DNA from: VFKI01 sp033762075
GTDB taxonomy: Bacteria; Pseudomonadota; Gammaproteobacteria; DSM-16500
Reading direction: 5' to 3'
Assembly (NCBI GenBank): GCA_033762075.1
Contig: JANRLY010000003.1
Span: 6,362 to 70,361, forward strand
Length of the DNA stretch: 64,000 nt
A program made the position numbers and the translations under genes. The notes under the pieces are model-generated. The model ran no database searches and was not told where the DNA came from. It was given only the letters and a program-made list of their open reading frames with translations. Shown here in pieces: positions 51,297 through 59,393 of this stretch (position 1 is its first letter; each line of letters opens with the position of its first letter).

Positions 51297-53453
51297 TTGT
51301 TTCATTTTTGCAGCAAATTTCTGCATGAAAGATTCTACTTCCGCGGCAGGCATTGGTTTCGAAATATAATAACCTTGAACTTCATCGCATCCCATTTCAA
51401 TGAGTTGTGTGAACTGTTCCTTTGTTTCAACGCCTTCTGCGATAACTTCTACATGGAGACTTTTTGCGAGACTAATCAGCGTATGCAGTAAATCAACATG
51501 GGCTTTATTTTGTGGGATATCAGCAATAAATCTGCGATCAATCTTGATGCAATCTACCTGGAAATTGTGTAGGTGCTGGATCGAAGAATACCCTGTGCCA
51601 AAATTATCAATGGTAATGCGAACTCCTGATTTTTTTAATTCTTTGATTACTCCGAGCGAATATTCAGGATTTTGCATGATAAGACTTTCAGAAATTTCAA
51701 GCTCAAGATAACGACCTGATAATTTTGTTTGTTCAATGATGCTAAGTAAATTTTTTGCAAAAGTCGGCTGTAAGAAATGTCGTGTTGCAATGTTAAGTGC
51801 AATACTGATATCAGAAAGATTGTTCGCATGCCATACATGCAATTGTGTCATCGCCTTTTTTGCAATCCAGTCGCCGAGCTGATTGATTAAACCCATTTCT
51901 TCTGTTAATGGAATAATGCGATTGGGTGGGACATTGCCATAAGTGAGGCTTTCCCAGCGGAGTAAAGCCTCAAATCCAATCACGCGATTTTTTATTAAAT
52001 CAATTTTCGGCTGGAAGACAAGATAAAACTCTTGATTGTCGAGCGCTGTTTGCAGGGCATTTTTCATGAGTAATTTTTCGTTGATTTCTTTGTTCATTTC
52101 AAGCGTACAGAATTGATAATTATTTCGGCCAGATTGTTTAGCTTTATATAAGGCTAAATCTGCACTTTTGATAAGAGACTTAAAATCGTCTCCATCTTCA
52201 GGATAAAAACTGATACCAAGACTGGCTGTCACAATAATTTCATGCTCTAAAATTTTGATTGGTTTTATCAAAGCATTGATTATTTTTTCTGCAAAAACTG
52301 CCGCAATTTCTGGTGTATCAGCGCCATGCAAAACGAGAATAAATTCATCGCCGCCCAAGCGTGCTGCGATATCTGTTTTTCGAATGGATTTTGATAACCG
52401 CTCGCCGACAATTCGTAACAATTGATCACCAGCATCGTGGCCTAATGTATCGTTGATTTTTTTGAAGTGATCAATATCCAAGAAAAATATAGCGAATTTT
52501 TGTTGGCTGCGAAAAGCTGAAGCGATGCTGAGGTCGATGCTTTGTTCCAGTTGATTGCGATTTACAAGTCCGGTGAGTGTGTCGTGAAAAGCTTGATACG
52601 ATAATTCTAATGCAGATTGTCGAACGAGTGGCAATACTAACCAATATAAAAGTAATACGCCTGCGCTTATGGTCATTAACATAATAGGAAATGCAATATA
52701 AAATTGCCGCATACTTTCATCAGGATTTAATCCAATGGCGTAACCAGAAAATCCTGCAACTGCAGCTGTCGCAACAAGAATAGTTGCGCTGACTCGGATA
52801 ATCGCATGTGAGTCTCGCATGGAATGTAAATTGCCATAACCTGGCGTGTTTCTCCAAATAGACCACAAGCCAAAAGCGGTTAATACGAACGCAATGGCTG
52901 TATGAGTTGCCATGCGGGTATATTGATACCAAGCATATAAAAATTCTATTTTTAAAAAATATCCCAAGATAGCAAAAAGACCTGAAAATAATGTTGCCAA
53001 AATCATTATTTCAATTAAATAAGCAATATATTTTTTTTCAGCGAAGAGAAATAACAAAAATGTGATGCTCGTCATAAAAAATGCAATTGCTGTGTTAATT
53101 GCCATTCTGCCTGGATAAGGATTTTGATCCGGCAGCCATGCGTTTACAAAAACTTGATCTAGATTAAAAAGTGACATGTCAAGAATGTATTCGAGTAATA
53201 CGAGCGATGCGATGAGTAATGTGGGTATTGCTGTGAGCAAACAAATCATTTTTCTGCGTTCGGGCCAAATTGATAAAGTGAAAATCGCAATACCCACAAA
53301 AGAAAAACACAGCGCTGTATTAAAAACCATGTTAGCTGCGCTAAAACTAGGTCTAATAAGAAAAGGGATGTGATTGATCCAACCGGTTAAACAAAAAAAG
53401 CCGAGAAGAAAAATTAAACTGCCAATGAAGGTGCTGGGCGAAAATCGTTTCAT
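51282..53453 (-). CDS. Membrane-bound GGDEF-EAL cyclic-di-GMP protein
   Basis: 723 residues. Residues 1-280 contain about eight or nine transmembrane segments. GGDEF domain about 285-445 with intact RLGGDEF (367-371) and a preceding RKTD inhibitory site (358-361), so diguanylate cyclase activity is plausible. EAL domain about 460-715 with FEALLRWE, SES, KIDRRFI, EGVET and QGYYISKPMP; the usual DDFGTGYSS is IDNFGTGYSS, so the second metal aspartate is Asn (N617). Phosphodiesterase activity may be reduced. ATG 53453 as annotated. No sensory neighbour. Confidence 0.92.
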   Translation of the reverse strand: MKRFSPSTFIGSLIFLLGFFCLTGWINHIPFLIRPSFSAANMVFNTALCFSFVGIAIFTLSIWPERRKMICLLTAIPTLLIASLVLLEYILDMSLFNLDQVFVNAWLPDQNPYPGRMAINTAIAFFMTSITFLLFLFAEKKYIAYLIEIMILATLFSGLFAILGYFLKIEFLYAWYQYTRMATHTAIAFVLTAFGLWSIWRNTPGYGNLHSMRDSHAIIRVSATILVATAAVAGFSGYAIGLNPDESMRQFYIAFPIMLMTISAGVLLLYWLVLPLVRQSALELSYQAFHDTLTGLVNRNQLEQSIDLSIASAFRSQQKFAIFFLDIDHFKKINDTLGHDAGDQLLRIVGERLSKSIRKTDIAARLGGDEFILVLHGADTPEIAAVFAEKIINALIKPIKILEHEIIVTASLGISFYPEDGDDFKSLIKSADLALYKAKQSGRNNYQFCTLEMNKEINEKLLMKNALQTALDNQEFYLVFQPKIDLIKNRVIGFEALLRWESLTYGNVPPNRIIPLTEEMGLINQLGDWIAKKAMTQLHVWHANNLSDISIALNIATRHFLQPTFAKNLLSIIEQTKLSGRYLELEISESLIMQNPEYSLGVIKELKKSGVRITIDNFGTGYSSIQHLHNFQVDCIKIDRRFIADIPQNKAHVDLLHTLISLAKSLHVEVIAEGVETKEQFTQLIEMGCDEVQGYYISKPMPAAEVESFMQKFAAKMKQLQHS

Positions 53454-53786
53454 AAGACATCCTGTCGTGAAACTTAGGGTATTATCTACATTGTACCGAA
53501 TTTTTATGTATGAGGTTCATATTGCAATGGAAAGGTTGCACGTTGGACTGAGGATAGAGTTATAACTTTTTGAATATACTGTATTTTAGCGAGTTGTGGT
53601 TTCGATTTTTGTTTACTGAATCAAATCCCTTTTTTAAAGAGGAAGCCTCCGTGATCCTGTTATCTTGTGCAGGCTTTTAGTGCGGGATCTCGTGCCTTAC
53701 TTTAAAGCTACTGGTTTCCGTGCTAGAAACCGCACGGAATGACAATGACTCAACAACGTTTTTGCTGGTGGCGGGATTTCTTATAT
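53454..53786. other. Gap between GGDEF-EAL gene and barrel gene
   Basis: 333 bp. An inverted repeat TTCCGTGC/GCACGGAA (53716-53723 and 53732-53739) overlaps GGTTTC/GAAACC; otherwise low-complexity AT-rich sequence. No gene recognised. It should contain the promoter of the GGDEF-EAL gene and the end of the barrel operon. Confidence 0.5.
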
Positions 53787-54446
53787 TTAAAATTGCCATC
53801 CAAGATGTAAAAATCCTGCATACAAAAATGGAATGTAATCATTCGCTGGATCTAATTCTGATTCACCGCGACCCGCGGTGTAAATGAAACCTATTTCAGT
53901 GAATATATGTTTTGTCATGAAATACTGTAAACCTGCGCCGAATGTAGGACTTAAGCGCCAGAGATTTTTGATAACATCGTAACGATGTAATTCTGCTGCA
54001 CCTACGGAAGAAAAAAGTTTAAATTTGTTGTTCGGTAATTGAATCATTAACTTTCCAGAAAGACTGAAGGATTCTGTGTGTGTCGCAAATTCCGTTAAGC
54101 CATTATGTTCGAAAGCAAAAATACTTAAGGGATCGAATTGAACATCGGCCGTAGGGTAACGTGTATAAGCTATTTCTGCTGCGAATGCAGGAGAAAATTC
54201 ATACCCTGCAAAAAATCCCCAAATAGCGCCGCCTTCTGTCGCATGTATAGGCGTTGATGTATCCATTGCAACAACTTGCTTAGAAGGAACTAATTCGCCC
54301 CAGGTTGTGGAGCCGTAACCACCAGTCAGCCCAATGTAAAGTGAATGACGAATATCTTCACGAGGATCGACGCTATTTGCGCGAGCAACAGAAACTAAAA
54401 ACATGAGAAGTAATCCAGCAAGTGCTGAGCGTGTTATTTTACCCAT
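53787..54446 (-). CDS. Outer-membrane beta-barrel protein
   Basis: 219-residue precursor with signal peptide (GKITRSALAGLLLMFLVSVARAN) and a predicted OmpA-like eight-strand barrel (YIGLTGGYG, GFFAGYEFSPAFAAEIAYTRY, LFSSVGAAEL, FTEIGFIYTAG, ending LHLGWQF with the classical C-terminal Phe). ATG 54446 overlaps the upstream gene's stop by 8 bp; the first in-frame start at 54536 would place 30 residues of an unrelated frame first. Probably co-transcribed with the Cys-rich protein. Function unknown. Confidence 0.82.
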   Translation of the reverse strand: MGKITRSALAGLLLMFLVSVARANSVDPREDIRHSLYIGLTGGYGSTTWGELVPSKQVVAMDTSTPIHATEGGAIWGFFAGYEFSPAFAAEIAYTRYPTADVQFDPLSIFAFEHNGLTEFATHTESFSLSGKLMIQLPNNKFKLFSSVGAAELHRYDVIKNLWRLSPTFGAGLQYFMTKHIFTEIGFIYTAGRGESELDPANDYIPFLYAGFLHLGWQF

Positions 54447-54822
54447 ATAAAAAACTTGACTCGCAGGATTTGCCCGTTGAGCTGCAGGATCTTCCTTGGG
54501 TATCTGTGCCACCGGAACGATAACAAATCCAATCATTCATGCATTCTTGTTGGGTTGAGTCTTTTTGCATGCGACACGCTGTTTCAAGTGAACCCCAAGT
54601 GGCAACCATTTTTTCATAAATCAAGTCGGTATTTTTACACATTGCGTCAGGTAACCCTTTTGCAACGCAATAACATTCCACAGCAGCTTTGAACGATGGA
54701 CAAAAACCTGGATCATTTGATTCTGCTGCGGGCGTGCAATTTAGAGGGTTGTTGAAACTATAAACAGAAGTTGAAAAAACTGAGATCAAAAGAAAACTTA
54801 AGGCAATAAAAATTTTTTGCAT
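54439..54822 (-). CDS. Cysteine-rich secreted protein
   Basis: 127-residue precursor; signal peptide (QKIFIALSFLLISVFSTSVYS). The mature part has ten cysteines (NC, FC, EC, YC, MC, AC, EC, IC, SC, SC), which in the oxidising periplasm could form five disulfides, and a helical CPSFKAAVECYCVAKGLPDAMCKN stretch. No family recognised. ATG 54822 has GGGAG about 11 bp upstream. It precedes and overlaps the barrel gene by 8 bp, so the two may work together. Confidence 0.7.
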   Translation of the reverse strand: MQKIFIALSFLLISVFSTSVYSFNNPLNCTPAAESNDPGFCPSFKAAVECYCVAKGLPDAMCKNTDLIYEKMVATWGSLETACRMQKDSTQQECMNDWICYRSGGTDTQGRSCSSTGKSCESSFLYG

Positions 54823-55109
54823 TTTTAAAATCACTCCCTGTTAATACAAAATAGTTTTGGATGTTAGCAGGAATGATTAAGATGTACTAGGGTGAAAAAA
54901 ATCATAACACCTGTTTCATTGACAGCTTTTTTAATGTCTTATCTCGCGCGACGTAAAACTTTGGCATTCATGCCGGAGATATAAGACGCACAATCGCGAA
55001 GCGGTTTTTCAGTCGGGTGTATTTTGCTCCTGGATGTATTTTTGATCATACCGATGGGTGCGCCGCCACGAGCCTGAAAAATATTTTGTGTAAACGGCCA
55101 ATCCATTGA

Positions 55110-55200
55110 TCAAATCCTTCCGTCGAATTCGATCGTAAATCTAGCCAGTGCTGGTTTCCAATCACGAATCGGCATTGTCCACTTCTTCGAGATATTTTAC
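55110..55200 (-). pseudogene. IS256-type transposase C-terminal remnant
   Basis: The minus strand encodes KKWTMPIRDWKPALARF then TIEFDGRI and a stop, which resembles the C-terminal MPIRNWxxALNRFxIxFExR segment of IS256/Mutator-family transposases. Upstream and downstream the frame is broken, so only a fragment of the insertion sequence remains. Confidence 0.55.
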
Positions 55201-55273
55201 CTGTTTGTGACTTTACACTACAAATCCTTAATTCCTCTAGCGTTGCTTACTCCTTGATTTTTTTATCAATTTC

Positions 55274-55338
55274 TTATGACATGCTTGTGACAAATCTTGC
55301 GACATAGTTGCGACACGCCTTGCGACAATCTTGTGACA
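55274..55338. promoter_or_regulatory. Six-copy TT(A/G)(T/C)GACA array upstream of fic
   Basis: Copies start at 55274, 55285, 55297, 55308, 55320 and 55331, that is at spacings of 11, 12, 11, 12 and 11 bases, close to one helical turn. Sequences are TTATGACA, TTGTGACA, TTGCGACA (three times) and TTGTGACA. The last copy ends 34 bp before the fic start. Binding by a cooperative regulator, possibly self-regulation of fic, is inferred. Confidence 0.7.
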
Positions 55339-55372
55339 TTGTTAAGATATAGGGTAACTGGAGTGTATATTA

Positions 55373-56422
55373 ATGTTTAAACCAAAGTTTACAATCACTA
55401 ATTCAATCACAAATACGCTAACCACGATAGAGAGGGCCAGGGGATTTTTGGAAGCCGCTACCCTTTCCGATGAGTGGATTGCTAAGATGCAGAACAAAGC
55501 CTTGATATTAGAAGCGCATCACACCACGCATATCGAGGGTACTCAGCTTACTTTGGAGCAATCAGAGCAACTACTGTCAGGCCAGCATCTTGCAACCGTT
55601 AATCCCGACGATACAAAGGAATTATTAAACTACCGACAGGCATTCGACTTAGTTGCTGGTTATGTCGGTGATGGTGAGCTCATTACCGAAGGATTGATCA
55701 GAGAAATTCATAAACGCCTTGTGGGGGGGGTGAGAGGTAATGCTGCCACCCCTGGCGACTACCGTAAAATCCAAAATTATGTTGTTAACTCTAAAACGAA
55801 GGATGTCATTTACACACCACCAGCAGCTTTCGAAGTGTCCCAGATGATGCATGAATTAGTGTATTGGATAAATCACGAAACAGAGATACATCCCGTCTTA
55901 ATGTCGGGTATCGCGCAATTTCAACTTGTGCACATTCACCCATTTTTAGATGGTAATGGTAGAACCGCGCGGTTGCTATCAACACTTTGTCTTTATCAGC
56001 GCGGATATGATTTCAAAAAATTATTCACTATTAGTGAATATTACGATCGTAATAGAACTGATTATTATCAGGCGATTCAAAGTGTGCGTGAGCAAGATAT
56101 GGATATGACTGGATGGGTTGAGTATTTTGTTCAAGGCTTATCTACTCAACTGCAAGAAGTGAAATCACTTGGTAAGCAGGCAATAGAGCAAGATGTTTTG
56201 GCAAAACAATATCATTTGTCTGATAGGCAAAAACTAGCGATTGAATACATCGCAAAACATGGTGGTATTACCATTCAGCAGTTTGAAAATATTTGTCCTG
56301 ATGTGACGCGGCGAACCTTGCAGCGTGAATTAAAAGAATTAACGGATAAAAATATTTTAATAACGACGGGCGCTACCAGTAATTTAATTTACGAGATGCA
56401 GGTGAAGAGTAAACAAGATTAA
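55373..56422 (+). CDS. Fic-domain protein (AMPylator family)
   Basis: 349-residue protein. The Fic active motif HPFLDGNGRTAR is intact at residues 189-200, so nucleotide transfer (usually AMP) to target hydroxyls is expected. The N-terminal inhibitory helix motif (S/T)xxxE(G/N) appears as TTHIEG at residues 51-56, placing it in class II (intramolecular inhibition). The C-terminal 90 residues resemble a winged helix (TIQQFENICP, RRTLQRELKEL). ATG 55373 follows GGAG. A run of eight G lies at 55723-55730 inside the frame. Bacterial class II Fic proteins may be toxins, regulators or effectors; sequence cannot decide. Confidence 0.92.
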   Translation: MFKPKFTITNSITNTLTTIERARGFLEAATLSDEWIAKMQNKALILEAHHTTHIEGTQLTLEQSEQLLSGQHLATVNPDDTKELLNYRQAFDLVAGYVGDGELITEGLIREIHKRLVGGVRGNAATPGDYRKIQNYVVNSKTKDVIYTPPAAFEVSQMMHELVYWINHETEIHPVLMSGIAQFQLVHIHPFLDGNGRTARLLSTLCLYQRGYDFKKLFTISEYYDRNRTDYYQAIQSVREQDMDMTGWVEYFVQGLSTQLQEVKSLGKQAIEQDVLAKQYHLSDRQKLAIEYIAKHGGITIQQFENICPDVTRRTLQRELKELTDKNILITTGATSNLIYEMQVKSKQD

Positions 56423-56718
56423 ATAACCTCAGTGATGGATAAGCAAAGGCGTTGTTGCACGAATAAGTAATTAAAAACAATGAATTGCTCTTTGTATCAT
56501 TTAAGATAGGTAAATTTTTTCAGATTTTGGCATCCCAAGATGAACCATATCTCGAATAATGAGAAACTTGTAAATATAATCCAAGAAGAAAAACCAGTCC
56601 CTCAAGAAAGCCTTGCGTTGCTCTGAGTGGTAAGTGAAATAATGTGCGAATTGTTAGCGCTAACTCAATTCAATGGCTCCCGTGGGAAAATTTCTTGGAG
56701 CAATTGTGGCGCGGGGGG

Positions 56719-56919
56719 CTATTTATGCTCACTTCCAAAATTTAAATTTTGATAGTTTATTTGATCCTCGAGATTTTTTCCTTCAGCATAAGCTGTATCA
56801 TAAAATTCTTGTATCGAACGACTTCTGCCACGCACAAATCCCGATAAAAAATTCTTTGAACTATTTTTTGATTCCTTAGATTCTAATAGCTGAAGGGTGC
56901 TGTTAAAAATTTCTTGAAG
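56719..56919 (-). pseudogene. C-terminal gene remnant beside the foldback element
   Basis: A minus-strand frame of 66 codons with no start reads ...LQLLESKESKNSSK, GFVRGRSRSIQEFYD, TAYAEGKNLEDQINYQ and ends FGSEHK. Composition is protein-like. It is cut at its 5' side 19 bp from the foldback element, which may have replaced the rest of the gene. Family not recognised. Confidence 0.4.
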
Positions 56920-56937
56920 TTAGGGCGTGTCTTCAAT

Positions 56938-57068
56938 TACTTCGTTGAAGCGAAAAATGAGAGAATTGAGATAAAATTTTCGCAAATTTGAGGAGAATAT
57001 CCGGTTATATTTGACGAAAATTTGCGGAAATTTTAGCCGATTCCCCTCATTTTGCAGCCAACGAAGTA
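56938..57068. repeat. 131-bp foldback (MITE-like) element
   Basis: Ends are TACTTCGTTG and CAACGAAGTA. The arms continue with AAAATGAG and AAAATTT(T/C)CGCAAATTT, each about 55 bp and about 80% complementary. No coding capacity. This is the structure of a miniature inverted-repeat element. Confidence 0.7.
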
Positions 57069-57174
57069 TCAGAAGTGGCTCGCTGACTTCAATCTACCAA
57101 CCTATAATCTCGTATTTTGCGGCTAACTATATGATTTTTTGTACCGACAGAGGATAGGCGATTTGATTTTTTTT

Positions 57175-57205
57175 AAAAAAAACCCCGCATTTCGCGGGGT
57201 TTTTT
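57175..57205 (-). terminator. Intrinsic terminator of groEL
   Basis: On the minus strand, a CCCCGC stem with loop GAAAT and GCGGGG is followed by a run of T (complement of A at 57175-57182); the plus strand also has six T after the stem, so it may work in both directions. It ends 28 bp after groEL. Confidence 0.88.
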
Positions 57206-57232
57206 GTTTGCTGTGGGAACGATAAACGACAA

Positions 57233-58885
57233 TTACATCATGCCGCCCATACCGCCCATTCCACCCATGCCGCCCATACCAGCAGCGCCTGCACCTTCAC
57301 CTTCTTCTTTTGGAAGATCAGTGATCATGCATTCGGTGGTGATCATCAAGCCAGATACAGAAGCAGCGTGTTGTAATGCGGTACGTGTTACTTTGGTTGG
57401 ATCCAAAATACCCATTTCTAACATGTCGCCGTATTCGCCAGTAGCAGCATTGAAGCCAAAGCTTGCTTTGCCTTCTAATACTTTGTTGACGATCACGGAA
57501 GCTTCGTGACCAGCATTGGTAACGATCTGACGGAGTGGTGATTCGAGTGCTTTACGGGTTAATTGAATACCCATGTCTTGCGCTTCGTTACCGCCTTTCA
57601 GATTTTTCAATGCTTGTAGCGCACGAATGAGTGCAACGCCGCCGCCAGGCACAACGCCTTCTTCGACTGCTGCACGCGTTGCGTGTAATGCATCTTCAAC
57701 ACGCGCTTTCTTTTCTTTCATTTCAATTTCAGAACCCGCGCCGACTTTGATTACTGCAACGCCGCCAGCTAATTTAGCCACGCGTTCTTGCAATTTTTCA
57801 CGATCGTAGTCAGAGGTGGTGTCTTCAATGCGCGCACGAATTTGACTGATGCGTGCTTGAATTTCAGTTTTTTCACCAGAACCATCGATGATGGTGGTGT
57901 TGTCTTTGGAGATGTGAACGCGTTTCGCAGAACCTAAATCTTTCACAGTGGCAGATTCAAGTGTGCGACCCACTTCTTCAGCGATCACTTGTGCTTTGGT
58001 GAGTGTTGCAATGTCTTGCAACATTTCTTTGCGACGATCACCAAAACCGGGTGCTTTCACTGCGCAAACTTTGACGATACCGCGCATGTGGTTCACAACG
58101 AGTGTTGCTAATGCTTCACCTTCGACATCTTCAGAAATGATTAACAGTGAACGGCTGGCTTTTGCAACAGCTTCGAGCACTGGGAGTAAATCACGAATCG
58201 AAGAAATCTTTTTGTCGACGATTAAGATGTAAGGATTATCTAATTCAGCAGTCATACTTTGTTGATTGGTGATGAAGTAAGGTGACAAATAGCCACGATC
58301 AAACTGCATACCTTCAACCACAGCTAATTCATTCGCTAAACCTGTGCCTTCTTCAACAGTGATCACGCCTTCTTTGCCCACTTTGCCCATAGCGTCCGCA
58401 ATAATGCGACCAATGGAATCATCAGAGTTAGCAGAAATTGTGCCGACTTGTGCGATGGCTTTGTCATCTTTGCAAGGCGTGGATAATTTTTTCAATTCTT
58501 CCACAGCAGCAGCAACGGCTTTATCAATGCCACGTTTCAGATCCATTGGATTGAATCCCGCGACAACAGCCTTGAGGCCTTCGACGAGAATTTGACGCGC
58601 TAACACAGTTGCAGTGGTTGTGCCGTCACCAGCTTCATCAGAAGTCTGTGATGCCACTTCTTTAACCATCTGCGCGCCCATGTTTTTGAACTTGTCTTTA
58701 AATTCGATTTCTTTAGCAACGGAGACACCATCTTTGGTCACGGTCGGTGCACCGAATGACTTATCGATAACAACATTGCGACCACGTGGGCCCATCGTAA
58801 TTTGTACAGCATTTGCCAAATCGTTGACGCCGGCCAGCATTAACTGACGGGCTTCTTCAGCAAAACGTAATTCTTTAGCAGCCAT
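57233..58885 (-). CDS. groEL: 60 kDa chaperonin
   Basis: ATP-driven folding chamber subunit, 550 residues. Nearly every hallmark is present: AAKELRFAEEARQLMLAG at the N-terminus, DKSFGAPTVTKDGVSVAKEIE, the GDGTTTATVLA P-loop, and the GGM-rich C-terminal tail (GMGGMGGMGGMM). Only one copy in the window. It lies 29 bp after groES, under the shared heat-shock promoter. The tail is longer than minimal and typical of proteobacterial GroEL. Confidence 0.99.
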   Translation of the reverse strand: MAAKELRFAEEARQLMLAGVNDLANAVQITMGPRGRNVVIDKSFGAPTVTKDGVSVAKEIEFKDKFKNMGAQMVKEVASQTSDEAGDGTTTATVLARQILVEGLKAVVAGFNPMDLKRGIDKAVAAAVEELKKLSTPCKDDKAIAQVGTISANSDDSIGRIIADAMGKVGKEGVITVEEGTGLANELAVVEGMQFDRGYLSPYFITNQQSMTAELDNPYILIVDKKISSIRDLLPVLEAVAKASRSLLIISEDVEGEALATLVVNHMRGIVKVCAVKAPGFGDRRKEMLQDIATLTKAQVIAEEVGRTLESATVKDLGSAKRVHISKDNTTIIDGSGEKTEIQARISQIRARIEDTTSDYDREKLQERVAKLAGGVAVIKVGAGSEIEMKEKKARVEDALHATRAAVEEGVVPGGGVALIRALQALKNLKGGNEAQDMGIQLTRKALESPLRQIVTNAGHEASVIVNKVLEGKASFGFNAATGEYGDMLEMGILDPTKVTRTALQHAASVSGLMITTECMITDLPKEEGEGAGAAGMGGMGGMGGMGGMM

Positions 58886-58914
58886 GATATTTCACCTCTA
58901 ATTGACAGTTGATT

Positions 58915-59220
58915 TTAGTCTTCAAGAACAGCCATGATGTCTTCTTCGCGCATCACGAGATACTCAGTATTGTCTAGCTTAATATTGGTACCTGCGTATT
59001 TGCCGAATAAGACTTTATCGCCTTTCTTCACTTGTAGCGGTTGGATTTTGCCATCGATGTATTTGCCGTTACCCACAAATTCAACGGTGCCGCGAACAGG
59101 TTTATCTTTGTCAGCTGTATCAGGGATCACGATGCCCCCAGCTGTTTTGGTCTCAGTTTCGCCTGGACGTACGACAACACGATCGTACAGTGGCTGAATT
59201 TTACTTTTGGTAGATGCCAT
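58915..59220 (-). CDS. groES: 10 kDa co-chaperonin
   Basis: 101 residues; GroES lid. MASTKSKIQPLYDRVVV, the mobile loop (GETETKTAGGIVIPD) and VKKGDKVLFGKYAGT are characteristic. ATG 59220 follows AGGAGG on the minus strand. The five to six residue N-terminal extension relative to E. coli (starting MN-IRPL) is modest. Transcribed from the sigma-32 site at 59275-59303. Confidence 0.98.
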   Translation of the reverse strand: MASTKSKIQPLYDRVVVRPGETETKTAGGIVIPDTADKDKPVRGTVEFVGNGKYIDGKIQPLQVKKGDKVLFGKYAGTNIKLDNTEYLVMREEDIMAVLED

Positions 59221-59274
59221 TGTTGCTTGCCTCCTTTATAAGGTTAGTACTTGCCCACTTGGGCGGTGCAACCT

Positions 59275-59303
59275 ATATGGGGATAGGTCTCTAACTTATC
59301 AAG
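59275..59303 (-). promoter_or_regulatory. Sigma-32 heat-shock promoter of groESL
   Basis: On the minus strand: CTTGAT (complement of 59298-59303), a 15-base spacer, then CCCCATAT (complement of 59275-59282). This agrees with the sigma-32 consensus CTTGAA-N(11-16)-CCCCATNT at all but one position in the -35. The -10 lies 54 bp upstream of the groES start. Confidence 0.88.
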
Positions 59304-59360
59304 GGGGAATAGTGATTATTCAGCTTTTTTCAAATGAGGTATGATGTAGACCGAAGAGTT

Positions 59361-59393
59361 CCTCCCCCTTCCGGGGGAAGGTTAGGATGGGGG
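59361..59393. repeat. GGGGAAGGTTAGGATGGGGG repeat covering the dsbD start
   Basis: Contains CCTCCCCCTTCC-GGGGGAAGG then TTAGGATGGGGG. Its ATG is the only plausible in-frame start upstream of the dsbD signal sequence. It is facing and complementary to the second copy at 59460-59493, and shares words with 39097-39150. Confidence 0.65.

Larger units (their letters stand above)
54835..55372. other. Gap upstream of fic with IS debris and iterons
   Basis: 538 bp. It contains a transposase remnant (55110-55200, minus strand) and the six-fold TTxxGACA array (55274-55338), listed separately. The first 250 bp shows no recognised gene, although frame-broken pieces with ARGGAPIGM and HPTEKPLRDCASY on the minus strand suggest decayed coding sequence. 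Confidence 0.6.
56423..57232. other. Long gap between fic and groEL
   Basis: 810 bp without an intact gene. It holds a small open frame at 56540-56626 (28 codons, no clear ribosome site), a C-terminal remnant at 56719-56919 (minus), a foldback element at 56938-57068 and the groEL terminator at 57175-57205. The segment GGCGTTGTTGCACGAAT near 56447 resembles insertion-sequence ends, but this is weak. Confidence 0.6.

Noticed and set aside
53787..54536. Barrel protein starting at 54536
   Set aside because: It would read 30 residues out of frame through the Cys-rich gene and bury the signal peptide.
56540..56626. 28-codon frame after fic as an antitoxin gene
   Set aside because: No ribosome site, no similarity recalled to small Fic inhibitors, and the fic protein already has its own inhibitory motif.
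57573..58847. Several open frames on the plus strand opposite groEL
   Set aside because: They arise from the codon bias of groEL on the minus strand; no ribosome sites or recognisable protein content.
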